Shown piece after piece: positions 24,531 through 34,298 of a stretch of DNA of 64,000 nt (position 1 is the stretch's first letter; every line of letters starts with the position of its first letter). The DNA is from Blattamonas nauphoetae. Lineage: Eukaryota; Preaxostyla; Oxymonadida. The notes beneath the pieces were generated by a model. That model did no database searches, was not told where the DNA came from, and was given only the letters and a program-made list of their open reading frames with translations. The stretch is from contig JARBJD010000051.1 in the NCBI GenBank assembly GCA_033064195.1, positions 62,001 through 126,000 on the forward strand, in the 5' to 3' direction. The translations under genes and the position numbers were made by a program.

Positions 24531-26913
24531 CTATCCATAACCCTTTCCCCACTTCTGCTGAGCATAGTTCGATCGATATTCCGTCTCAAATCGTGTGGAA
24601 TACCTCTGAACACCCACAGCTCCCTGTTTCACAGGTGGAACGAGACTCCGCTGCTCCTCTTCTCCTTTCTGTCCTCTTCCAATCCCTTTCGCTTGTGCCC
24701 CGTATGGGTGAGAATACTGTTGCTGATCCGAATATTGTGCCACAAGCGGCGGAAGACGTGAAACCTGCCCGTCTGGCAGTCCTCTCTGGTTGGGGTTGAT
24801 TGGATTGGGATTTGAGAAGAGAGGAGTGTGTCCGTATTTACGCTGTGCGATGGAGTTCTGTTGATTTGAATAAAGCGGGATTGGGGATTGACGTTGAGGT
24901 GGGGCAAGGAATGGTTGTTGTTGTTGAGCTCGATTCTGCTCGCCTCTGGCCACACGACGAGCAAGTCGTTCTTGTTTGTTGATTTCAGATTGGAGAATTC
25001 GCTCTTCTTCCGCCGTTGAATCAAAGTCGTCGTCTGCATAGTTCTTTTCGTCTTCGTCCTGCTCTCCTTTTCTGGTTGGTTTTTTCTGATTCTCGTTCCT
25101 CTTTCGGTCCTCCTCTTCTCTTCTCAGAAGTTCTTCTCTCCTTTCCTCCTCTCGTCTTCGTTCCACTCGCTCTCTCTCAGCCACATCGCCCACTCTTCTC
25201 CTTTCTGGCTGTCTCACCTCTTCTGGTCCTTTCCGTTGATCGCCTTTCTGTCGCGTGATTCGGCGTCCATTCCTGTCATACGAGATCGCTGGAATATTCT
25301 CCTCTTCTTGTCTTCTTCGTCGTCGTTCTTCTTCCCTTCTGTCTGTCTCGCGTTGTCGACCATCAAACTCTGATCTCACACTTCGCATTTCCTCTTCCCG
25401 CTTCATTCTCTCGTCCGTTATTTGTTCTCTAACACTCTCCGCGAGCCGTTGGGTCTCCCCATATTTCGCTGGTGGGAGAACGATCTCTTTCCGCTGCGAT
25501 TTCAGGCGAGGCATGCGAAGAGGTACAGCCAGGTTGAATTTAGGGCTTCCGTTTGGAAAGAACGCTCCTTGTGATTGAGGAAGGGCGGCACGTGGTTTTG
25601 GTTGTCTGTGATATAAAAAAATGGAGATTTCGAGGATGGGATCGAAGTAAACCTGTCTTCAGAATAATCAACAGTTGGGAGGGTTTTAAAGTGTTGTACA
25701 ACACGTGGTTGAGCTAATATTTGCTGAACTGTGGGCCTCCGGGCCGGATCCACAACCAAAATGGACGAAACAAGAGCGGAGAGGTCCGGCGAGAAACACG
25801 AAGGAAGAGGGGCGACTCTCCCACTACTGACACGCTGACGAAGGGCTTGCATGGTAGGGGCATCGAATGGACGATTAAGGGTTATCATTTCATAGAGGAC
25901 ACAACCTGGATAAGGAAAAGAAATGATGATGAAAACGAGTGATTGAGGGGAGAGATTTGACCTTTAATGGCGATTTTTGTTGAACAAACCTAAAGACCAC
26001 ACATCACTCTTCGTGTTGTATGGTCGGTTGCTCCACATCTCCGGGCAGAGATAGTACGGGGTCCCGATCGCAGTTTGTGCGAGTGTTTCTGCGCTTTTGA
26101 GAACTTTTGCCACTCCCAAATCACCAATCTTGGCAACTCCGTCATGTGTCAAAAAGACATTGGCAGATTTGATGTCCTGTTGTAGTTTGGGGTCGAGATA
26201 GTGTCAGATCAGATGCATGACGTTGGAGGAGGGAAATATCAGCAGGTGATAGAGAAAAGCACGAAAAAAATGTGCAAATAACAACAAAATACACCAGAAA
26301 TAATCATTTTTATGGAGAATAACGAAGTAAATAACAGTTTGGAAGGATTGGAAAAATAGTTGTGTTCTCATACACGATGGAGTACGTTTTTCTGATGGAG
26401 ATAGTGGAGACCCAGACAAATCTGGATGAAATAAGACCAGATCTGTTCCTCCGACAGATATCGCCTTGCCGTCTTCCGTTTCCGAATCAACATTAATAGA
26501 TCACCACCCTCAACGAGCTCGGTGATAATAAACAGTTTATCATCTTCCATGAAAGCTTCTTTGTATTTAGTGATGTTGGGATGCCTGAACGACGCCAATA
26601 TTCGAATCTCATTCAATGACTCCTCTCTGAACAATGACGTGCGACAGAAGAATGTAGATACTGTTCTTTTGCATTCATAAATCGGAGATTAATTTCCTTG
26701 AGGGCATAACTAAACAATGATGACGAAATGAACGATCATAAAAACATACTGTTGACCATCGACTTTTCTGACAACATCCCAACTAAATGGCATGATGACG
26801 TGAGAAAATGAATCCTGAAGATAAGAAAGGACATACACCGATCCATAACTACCCTTTCCGAGGAGTTTTACCTTCTGAAAGTCCTTCAGAGGCATCGAAC
26901 AACAATGGCCCAT
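24531..26913 (-). CDS. NEK-like Ser/Thr protein kinase with acylation-type N-terminus, 641 aa
   Basis: Seven exons are inferred: 26913-26837, 26782-26750, 26709-26662, 26626-26374, 26176-25990, 25905-25653 and 25605-24531. They total 1926 nt. Joined, they give GKGSYGSVW (about 20-28), ALKEI lysine near 45, HRDIKSAN at 136-143 and DLG (for DFG) at 156-158. GTPYYLCPE, KSDVWSLG and a conserved C-lobe follow. HRDIKxxN plus GTPYYLxPE is characteristic of NIMA-related kinases. The protein begins MGHCCS: Gly2 and Ser6 fit N-myristoylation, and Cys4/Cys5 could be palmitoylated, so membrane anchoring is inferred. Residues ~310-641 are charged, Arg/Glu-rich and coiled-coil-like, then Gln/Pro-rich. The intron between HR and D is 197 nt, long for this window. 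Confidence 0.88.
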
Positions 26914-27296
26914 TGATTAACCAATCACATGAGAAACAAGGAATCTTTTAGATAAGTGCTCCTTGTAACAGTTGTTTATTGTGTGACTTCACGACATATT
27001 TTGATTCATGAGAGATTATTTGAATTCGGAGCGGATTCTCTGTGAAAATTGCCTTTCAACATTTGTTCGTTCACATACAATCTCTACATCACCATCGTTC
27101 TCAAAATCAGTTAACCTTCTTTTTCAACACTGTCTTATCTCGAGACCATCCGATGTTGAGTTCATTATCTTCGCAGAACATCAAAAGAGACACATTCCAA
27201 TAGATCTAGTCGAATCATATGTTATATCTCCATGACAGACATAAAAACAAGATACCCATTTTGAGACAGATCATTAAGATCCAACACTCTCTGATT

Positions 27297-27975
27297 GAAG
27301 TGATTTTGCTCTTATTTATTGCGGAAACTGTCGACACATTTTTGACAGTGAACTGAGGATAAGTCGAAAACAGCTCGTACAATTCGACTTTTCTCCGCGT
27401 ATCGTCGAACTTGCATATCATTCTCCGTTTTGAAGTCCTGTTTGATTCTCCGAAAAATCATTCACATTGCTAAGAATCCATTAATCAAAAGGAGTGTCTG
27501 CTGAGACAATTAGAAGATAAATCACTATGGTTGGAGAGAATTTCCAGTAAATGAATGGGTAGAAGACAATTAAGTGATCAATTCTCGGATGAGCTTCACT
27601 GGATTCACAGTTGTTATTCAAATGGAAACTCATGAGGATATGTCCATCGGAAGGGAGTCATTTCTCAAATATACCAGAAGATCCACAATACCAACATTTT
27701 AGGTCTGGCCCCCAGTTCACAAATCTCATAACTTCCTCAGTAATGATCTGTGTTTTCGCAGATTTTTGGGTGGAAATCGAGATCTCTCCAGCTGTCAAAG
27801 ATCCATCCAAAATCAACAAAATCAAACCACAGATGATGGAGAAAGACTATTAACTGCTCCAACAAACGGATCAAAGCGAAGGAGTGACAAAAAATGAAAA
27901 AAATGGTTGATGGTCTCCACAACTCTTAACGCGTGTGATGAAGAAGAAAAGCTGAAGAGAAAGGAGCTTGGATAC
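27297..27975 (+). repeat. Diverged direct repeat, copy A, with conserved core
   Basis: It aligns by eye with 28736-29373 through shared blocks such as GGTTGGAGAGAATTTCCAGT and TCTCCGTTTTGA. Most flanking sequence has many differences. The core at 27723-27900 matches 29134-29311 with only about half a dozen differences over 178 bp. Confidence 0.8.
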
Positions 27976-28735
27976 AGTTCAACCTTGGTGTGGGTAAAAC
28001 ATTCATCGTTAAAAGAAATACGAAGATAGAGAACTGGTGAGTAGAATTCTTGAGAACTGAAACGGAAGACAGCTGTGGAACAGAAATAAACACAAAACAA
28101 AAATGATGAAAAGAGAGATGCTACATGGAAATGATTGGGACAGCTGAGGAGGAAAACTAAATGGAAAAAGTCGATCGAACCACAATATAGATATCAATGT
28201 GTTCTCCTGGAAATCCTCTGATTGATCACACGAATCCCATCAATATTGTCTGTTCGACCGATTGTAATTTGGTTGAACCTATTTTGTCTAAAATCGACAA
28301 GCTGTCCTAGCTTTTCCAAGCGATTGAATGAATGAAACACTCTTCGTTGTGGAGTTGTGCTTGACGAAGAATCCATTCTTCCAATATGGTGAGAATGATT
28401 CGGAAAGGATCGATTTGATGAAGAATATCTAACGCATAGCCATCGCGAAACGGTAAATTGCCGACAATAGAGTGATTTTGATGCGAAAGAGTTGGAACAA
28501 ACTTTCTGTATGTGCAACCATTGAATTCTCTCTTTTTGGGCATCATACGTTTATGCATGTCTTACTCAGAATTGTTTGCTGAGATACGATCGATTGAACT
28601 GATCACTACTGAATCTCTCTCAAATCGTCTATCATGTCATGTGAATAACAATAAATTGGAGAGAAACAGATTTTAATAAGTCGACTAAGCTCCTATTCTC
28701 ACGAATTATAGTGCATTTGTTTGAATTTATCAAGG

Positions 28736-29373
28736 AAACGGCCAACTCTTTCTCGACAGGAGACGAAGGATAAGTCAAAAACCGTTCGTACAATTTGAAT
28801 CTTCATCCTATATCTTCAGATTTTCAATAAATTCTCCGTTTTGACGTTCTCTAAGATTCTCAAAAAAATCACTACCACGATTTTGAAATCAAAAAAGTGA
28901 TGGCTTTTCGACGAGAATATAGGCAAGACAATATTCCATGGTTGGAGAGAATTTCCAGTAAAGGGATGAGCGGAAGACAATTCAGTGATCAATTATCATC
29001 TAGACCTCGTTGGATTAATCAAATTCATGCAAATCATGGAAGGAGGTGATTTGCCCATCGGAGAGAAGTTGGTTTTCAGAAGTTCCTTAATGTCCGCAAG
29101 AACAAGAAATTAGATCTCTACCTCCATCCATAAATCTCATAACATCCTCTGTAATGATCTGCATTTTCGCAGATTTTTGGGTGGAAATCGAGATCTCTCC
29201 AGCTGTCAAAGATCCATCCAAAATCAACAAAATCAAACCACAGATGATGGAGAAAGACTATTAACTGCTCCAACAAACGGATCAAAGCGAAGGAGAGACA
29301 AAAAATGAAAACCATTGTTGATGACCTCCAGAACTTTTACCGTGTATGGCGAAGAAAAAAGTCAATGAGAAAG
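28736..29373 (+). repeat. Diverged direct repeat, copy B, with conserved core
   Basis: This is the partner of 27297-27975. Its core 29134-29311 begins ATCTCATAAC and includes AGATTTTTGGGTGGAAATCG. The two copies lie about 1.4 kb apart in the same orientation, so a tandem duplication of an older locus is likely. Confidence 0.8.
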
Positions 29374-29727
29374 GAGTTTGGGAACATTGGCAATGCCAGA
29401 AATTGAGAGATAACTCTTGAGTTCCAAGTAAACGTTGAAAAAGGCGAAGAGTGAATGTGTGATCCACTTATGAGTGGCAAGGAATCTGCGGAAGCGAAAG
29501 AAGAAAATGTGATGATGAATTCTCCAGTTGAAGAATCTTTTTGTGAGTGACTCATTGGTTTCGCAACCATGAGGCTGCACGACGAGATTGTTACTGGAGT
29601 TGATTCCTCCTTGAACCCGCAGAGTCAGAGATCAATATGCCGGAGAAACAGCACAGTCGAGACCTCAAAAATTCCTTCTTCTCAATCGAAGGCAGGACGA
29701 GCCGTCCATCACATACAGTTGTCCTGT

Positions 29728-29790
29728 GTCAAAAAGTGTTTAAATATGGGTAGTCAAGCAAAAGGGTTCGAATCTCTCCTTTTTGACTAC
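29728..29790 (+). other. tRNA-like / Pol III-like hairpin element (left arm)
   Basis: GTCAAAAAG (29728-29736) can pair with CTTTTTGAC (29779-29787), enclosing a B-box-like GGGTTCGAATCTC. A competing hairpin pairs GTAGTCAA (29750-29757) with TTGACTAC (29783-29790). A T5 run follows at about 29813. The 60-nt span is too short for a normal tRNA and I see no anticodon arm, so it may be a tRNA fragment or tRNA-derived element. Confidence 0.3.
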
Positions 29791-30011
29791 TTTATCTGTG
29801 GTATCAATCGACATTTTTAGTTCTTCATGACACATGATACCACAAGAGTCCCTCTATTTGTTGTTTTGTTTCGTTTCAATGGATCAAAAAAAAGTGAGTC
29901 ACTTGAGAATAATCTTTGTGCATGAACAGAAATGATGTTCAAATTTGGAGGAAAAGAATGAGATAAACGGAATGAACCAATGGCCGCGATATGTTAATGC
30001 CATGTTATTTC

Positions 30012-30635
30012 TTAATTTTGTTCCAAAGGAAAACACACCGTCAGTTCTTTTGTCTCTTCGTAGGTTGGTGGATACCACTCAATATTCGGCAGTGTCATGC
30101 TCAACTTGTGTTCTGGATGCTTTTGCGCCCATTCGCCGTACATATACCCGTAAGCTTCTTGTAATTTGTCCAAAGTTGTTGGGACTTCCGCTTGGACTTG
30201 GTCTTTCACGTAAATCACTTCCATTCCATCTGGAATCACTGCTTCATCATCACTCACCGGAATAACTGCCCAATATTCAAATTCACTTTCTGGTTTGTCA
30301 GAGAGCATGACAGTGATGCCATACGATCCTGGATAGAGCGCTTTAGGCTCGCACATGCGGGGACCAAACTCCTTCGACCAGAGTTCGACTGCTTTGGCTG
30401 ATACGTTTTCCATTGTTGCCATTGTTTTCATTCCAATTCCGCGAAGATGAGGACGTTTTTCGATTGTCACTGTGAATTTGTCCTTTGCTTCTTGTTTTGC
30501 TTCAATTGGGACTTGAGGGGCGACTTTTACCTGATCAACGGATGGCTGGGTTGTCATATTAATTGTGTTGAGTTTTGTGAGATGTGTCGAAGGAGTCAAC
30601 TTTATTTCGTATGGGTCATCAGTTCCGTCACTCAT
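30012..30635 (-). CDS. GyrI-like / AraC effector-binding domain protein, 207 aa (left copy)
   Basis: This is an intronless frame from ATG 30635 to a stop at 30012. After a ~50-residue polar N-terminus, residues 54-205 resemble the GyrI-like small-molecule-binding (SOUL/AraC effector-binding) fold. They begin FTVTIEKRPHLRGIGMKT, contain a central EFEYWAVIPV and end MTLPNIEWYPPTYEETKELT. This fold is mainly known from bacterial regulators and antibiotic-binding proteins, and no DNA-binding domain is present. A cytosolic ligand-binding role, possibly acquired from bacteria, is inferred. The copy at 47875-48498 differs by one visible residue (Val/Ala in APQxPIEAK), so the sequence is conserved or very recently duplicated. 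Confidence 0.8.
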   Translation of the reverse strand: MSDGTDDPYEIKLTPSTHLTKLNTINMTTQPSVDQVKVAPQVPIEAKQEAKDKFTVTIEKRPHLRGIGMKTMATMENVSAKAVELWSKEFGPRMCEPKALYPGSYGITVMLSDKPESEFEYWAVIPVSDDEAVIPDGMEVIYVKDQVQAEVPTTLDKLQEAYGYMYGEWAQKHPEHKLSMTLPNIEWYPPTYEETKELTVCFPLEQN

Positions 30636-30959
30636 GGGTGATTTTTATGTGTCAGAACACCAGTCGTTCTTGAGATGACGATATTGGCACTTCAACATGC
30701 GAAAGAGACATTTAAAACCACAAAAACAGATCAAGGACTTCATATAATCCGCTGAAATCGAAGAAAAAAATGAGACAAGCTCGAATAGAAAGTGAAGGTG
30801 TTGGTGTCGATGACACAGTTTCAAGAAGTTGTCGGTTGTCCATCAATGAGAATGAGACACAGTTGGAGAGAAATCCGCGAGTCCGCGAAAAAATGTGAAG
30901 AATGGTTTCGATTGAGAAAAGGCAGCATCATCCCAAAAGAAAGTTCGTCACAGTCGTTC
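30636..30959. other. Intergenic, no gene seen (left arm)
   Basis: This 324-bp stretch separates the 5' end of the GyrI-like gene from the 3' end of the helical protein gene. It contains only short overlapping frames, mirrored at 47551-47874 in the right arm. Confidence 0.7.
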
Positions 30960-31985
30960 TCACACAAATGGCGACGAAATGTTCCCACCCATCGTCTGAA
31001 GAAAGTAAAATGCAACAACATCAAAGTTCGGTTCTTCAGGATTGAACTCAAAAAAGAGATCGATTTCGTCTGACAGCCCTTCCCACAAAAGATTAACAAG
31101 CAGTTCCTTGCTTCTTACAGCCACGTCGTCGTGCTGTTCAATCGAAATTCGGAGTCCATGTTGAATTTCCGAAAGAACGTGACATGTTTGATCTTTCAAC
31201 TCGGAGAACACCAAACAGCTCGTAACCACCAGGCTGACATGCGACGACAACAAAAATTGCGTCGTCTGTTCGTGGAAAGGGGCTGCCCCAAACAAAAACG
31301 AGATTAGACCCGCGAAAGTTGATTCTGGGTCGTCCATCATTCTGTATCGATTCCGGCAGACACCCGTCCAGAAAGGCATCAGAGGCTCGATGAGTTTGTC
31401 AAATACGGTTTGACGGATGGTTGAAACAGAGATGTTCTCCTTGTCTGCGACATGGCGAGAGAACGAAACTGACGAACAGCTCAGACACCAAGTAACAATG
31501 TTTGTCCACACAACGCGGTGCTCATCCAAAAGGGGAGACGGAGACTCAAAGAGAGCCGAGGGGAGAAGCGCCATAAAGTCAGATTCGACGAACAGGAAGT
31601 GAAGGTCGGATGAACAATTTCCGAGTGTCGTGTTGACCAATGTAAGCGTCGAGCCAACAAGTTTCGTGTTACCACTCATCAAAAGAGCAACCGCATGTTC
31701 AGCAAATCCTCGGCAAGGTTGGTCTGGAGTCGGAATGAGATCTACAAGAACAGATTGAGGCGTGGAAAATCCTCTGAATCCAGTCAGGTCCTTCTCAAGG
31801 AACGAGCAAGCATCCGTCGTGGTGCCTGCGTCAAGTGTCCATCCTGATTTCACATTGTTCACAAGCGCGACAAATTTGGAGGAGATATCTTCTCGAGACT
31901 TTACTGTTTCCGGATTCACAGTAAAGAAGTGTGGTGAGGGAGGAAATGGTGGAGCGTGATTGGGTGGCGATGGAGACCTGATCAT
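30960..31985 (-). CDS. Helical protein of unknown function, 341 aa (left copy, intact)
   Basis: The ATG is at 31985 and the frame is continuous to 30960. The N-terminus is Pro-rich (PSPPNHAPPFPPSP). The rest alternates hydrophobic and polar residues in a pattern suggesting stacked helices of ARM/HEAT type, with repeated Leu/Val-rich segments such as HAVALLMSGNTKLVGSTLTL. No catalytic motif, signal peptide or membrane segment is visible. It lies 3' of another helical gene on the same strand. The right-arm copy (46526-47550) is broken by one base lost from a T run. I do not recognise the family. Confidence 0.7.
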   Translation of the reverse strand: MIRSPSPPNHAPPFPPSPHFFTVNPETVKSREDISSKFVALVNNVKSGWTLDAGTTTDACSFLEKDLTGFRGFSTPQSVLVDLIPTPDQPCRGFAEHAVALLMSGNTKLVGSTLTLVNTTLGNCSSDLHFLFVESDFMALLPSALFESPSPLLDEHRVVWTNIVTWCLSCSSVSFSRHVADKENISVSTIRQTVFDKLIEPLMPFWTGVCRNRYRMMDDPESTFAGLISFLFGAAPFHEQTTQFLLSSHVSLVVTSCLVFSELKDQTCHVLSEIQHGLRISIEQHDDVAVRSKELLVNLLWEGLSDEIDLFFEFNPEEPNFDVVAFYFLQTMGGNISSPFV

Positions 31986-32317
31986 ATAACGTCGTGGAAT
32001 CAGAATGAGATTTGATCAGACCCAACATACAAAATGACGAAAGTCATTGTAAAGAATTCATCACTCACAGCTGATCTCGCTTGGGACTCCTTTTTTTCGT
32101 GTTTACCAATCAAAAATCGTCGATTCTGTTCTCTCTGTATTTCTTCTCTCAGTTTGTGAGAATGATTGAACAATCGAATGACTGTAATGCAGTGAGAAAA
32201 AGGATCAAAAGAACAAATGACTCCAAGATCCCCAAAATCTCCGAGATGAACATCCCCAACTCTCCCACAAATTCGAGAGAAGGAGTATGTCCATTTTCAC
32301 ATTTCATGAAATCGTGA
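31986..32317. other. Intergenic between two helical-protein genes (left arm)
   Basis: These 332 bp lie between the 604-aa gene and the 341-aa gene. An open stretch in another minus-strand frame encodes a hydrophobic segment (ILESFVLLILFLTALQSF) and is mirrored in the other arm. I cannot tell whether it is translated. Confidence 0.5.
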
Positions 32318-34298
32318 TCAAGGCTTCCCATACCACCAGTGATAGATTGTGCTCCAACGCGGTGCTTGGATGTTTCTGCCCAGTTGCATGACATACCACT
32401 TCACACTCGTGTTTATTCTACGATACCGCTCAGGTTCCAGTTCCTCTGCTTGCAGATCTGTCTCCATTCTGTCTTCCAGTCCTTCCGCAACAAGAAAGAT
32501 GGGGTTTCGGGGAAGTTTGAAGAAAAAGAAACGAGAAGGAGGCAGAAACGAGGACTTCTTGTCAATTTCGGTCATCACTCGCAAAGCAAACAGTTCTCCG
32601 AAATCAGAAGCAACGGAAGGAATGCGGTCGGCGCGAAAAGTCGTCGATTGGATGAGAGACAGGCAGCGCTCAATCGAGAAGAACGATTCGAAAGAATTGT
32701 GGCAACGAAGAACTCGAATCAGGGTGGGAACAAGACGATGAGCAATCTCGTTCGAGTCCACTTCGTCCAATCTGTTGATCCACGACAGATGGAAAGGAAA
32801 GTCTGATTCTGAAATCTCCAAAACATCAACGCGACTCAACAGCAGCTGGATGGGAAGAGTATTCACTGCGATTTCGGATGGAATGTTGGGCTTCAATTCA
32901 GAATCATAACAACGATAAGAATATCGATGATGACGACGATGGCGACGATACGATTTGGTTGGCGGAGGCCGCACTGCAGATGTCCATGCAACAAGAAATG
33001 TTCGAAATTTCGATTGTATCGATGGATCCAGGAACGAAGGAGGAGAGGTGAGGAGGATGTGAAGGAGAGACGAGAAATGGCGTTGGAGAAGCGAGACAGG
33101 GCAGAACGAGAAGAGCGCAAGGACGGCAACGTGAAGAGGCACACTTCGCTCGTGAATCGAGGCCAGGTCAAGCAGAACATCAACAATCCACGTGCTGCCT
33201 GGCTCGCCCTTCTTGTTCGTTCGGAACGGGATTGAACCAGAAAAGAACGAAGAGGCGAGAGACGGATGAGAAGCGAGCATCGACTGAACGGCCTTCAGAG
33301 CGAGTTCGAGATGTGACTCATTCTCAACTGCAACCAACAATCTCAAAAGAGTCGCTAGTCGTGCAGAGGACTCCAGGCACTTCACAAATCCGCCACAGAA
33401 GCGAAGAAGCGGGCCAACCAAGTCATCCAAACCACCATACGACGACTTCATTCGGTTGTGTTCGTCGCACACACGCATCGTTGTGCTTTCGCAAACCACT
33501 TCCAGAATCGACACCACTTTCGCGTGGAGCGATCGAAGGAGAGGGGCGGACGATGGGTCCAGCAAAGAATCAATCTCATCGCGAGCGAAGAACGAAGCAA
33601 GACAATTCCAACACTGAAAACAAACATCAAAACAGAAAAGAGACAAAATACCACGGCCTGCATCGAATGGCTCTCAGCATCGCAAAGAGACGCAAAGGGC
33701 AGCAGCGAAGACAAAATTCCGAGAGGGGGAACAGCGAAGTCGGGGAATGTCGTTGGAACTGCACAGAAATCACGAAATATCAAAAAACAAACAGAGTGAG
33801 TCGATGAGCACAAGGAGATGGTGCTGACGAAGAATGAGGAACGGGAAGAGGATACGTTGAACGAAATCGACAACTTTGGATCGAGAAGATGAGTTGCACG
33901 AAGAAGAACTGATTTCTCCGACAGAATCTGCAGAACCGCGTGTCTCTTCGTCGAAGCTGAAACATGTGGAAAACAATAAAGATCAAACTCGCAATCGCAT
34001 GATTCAGATTTCGAACACATTCTTCCTGTTTTCCATGGTCTCGACAATACAGATGACCCAGACGAAGCGATGATACTTCATCGATCGCCACATTCTGCGA
34101 CAGGCACGCAGTGTGGAGAGGGAAATCAGGATTCTTGTGAGATTCGCGCCATTGGCGCTTCTGATTCGTTTTCGACAGTTTCAGTTTCGGGTGAAGCAAC
34201 AGTTGGTCCGAATATGAGTGCAGCTGATCCAGAGACATCGTGAGAGAACACACAGGAAGTGTGTGTGGAGAATAAAGAAGCGAAAGTGATCTAGCCAT
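32318..34298 (-). CDS. Helical (ARM/HEAT-like) protein of unknown function, ~604 aa, 4 exons (left copy)
   Basis: Exons are inferred at 34298-34051, 33956-33793, 33758-33652 and 33613-32318 (1815 nt). The introns are 94, 34 and 38 nt, with donors GTATTG, GTTTGT and GTATTT. Joins were chosen because hydrophobic helical segments (KVVDFVQRILFPFLILRQHH, then FPTTFPDFAVPP) continue across them. Differences between the arms also cluster inside the 94-nt intron. The product is Leu-rich and apparently all-helical; it ends APRWSTIYHWWYGKP. No known motif is visible. The start at MARS is favoured because sequence upstream of it differs between arms, but a downstream Met (MSLDQL) is possible. Confidence 0.65.

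Larger units (their letters stand above)
26914..29654. other. AT-rich region with no convincing gene; holds diverged direct repeats
   Basis: Frames are short and broken on both strands, and I recognise no domain. The stretch contains two homologous direct copies (about 27297-27975 and 28736-29373). A 36-nt GT-AG segment (GTTTGATTTTG...GACAG on the minus strand) is conserved in both copies, so they may be remnants of a spliced minus-strand gene; I cannot show this. Confidence 0.6.

Noticed and set aside
27822-28558. Minus-strand frames in the AT-rich region as genes
   Set aside because: They are short and interrupted, and do not stay open in the homologous direct repeat copy apart from the 178-bp core.
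33957-34050. GT-to-GC donor change distinguishing the two arms in the helical-protein gene
   Set aside because: It requires a 42-nt intron that leads into the wrong frame. A 94-nt intron with donor GTATTG, conserved in both arms, gives the correct frame and explains the local excess of differences.
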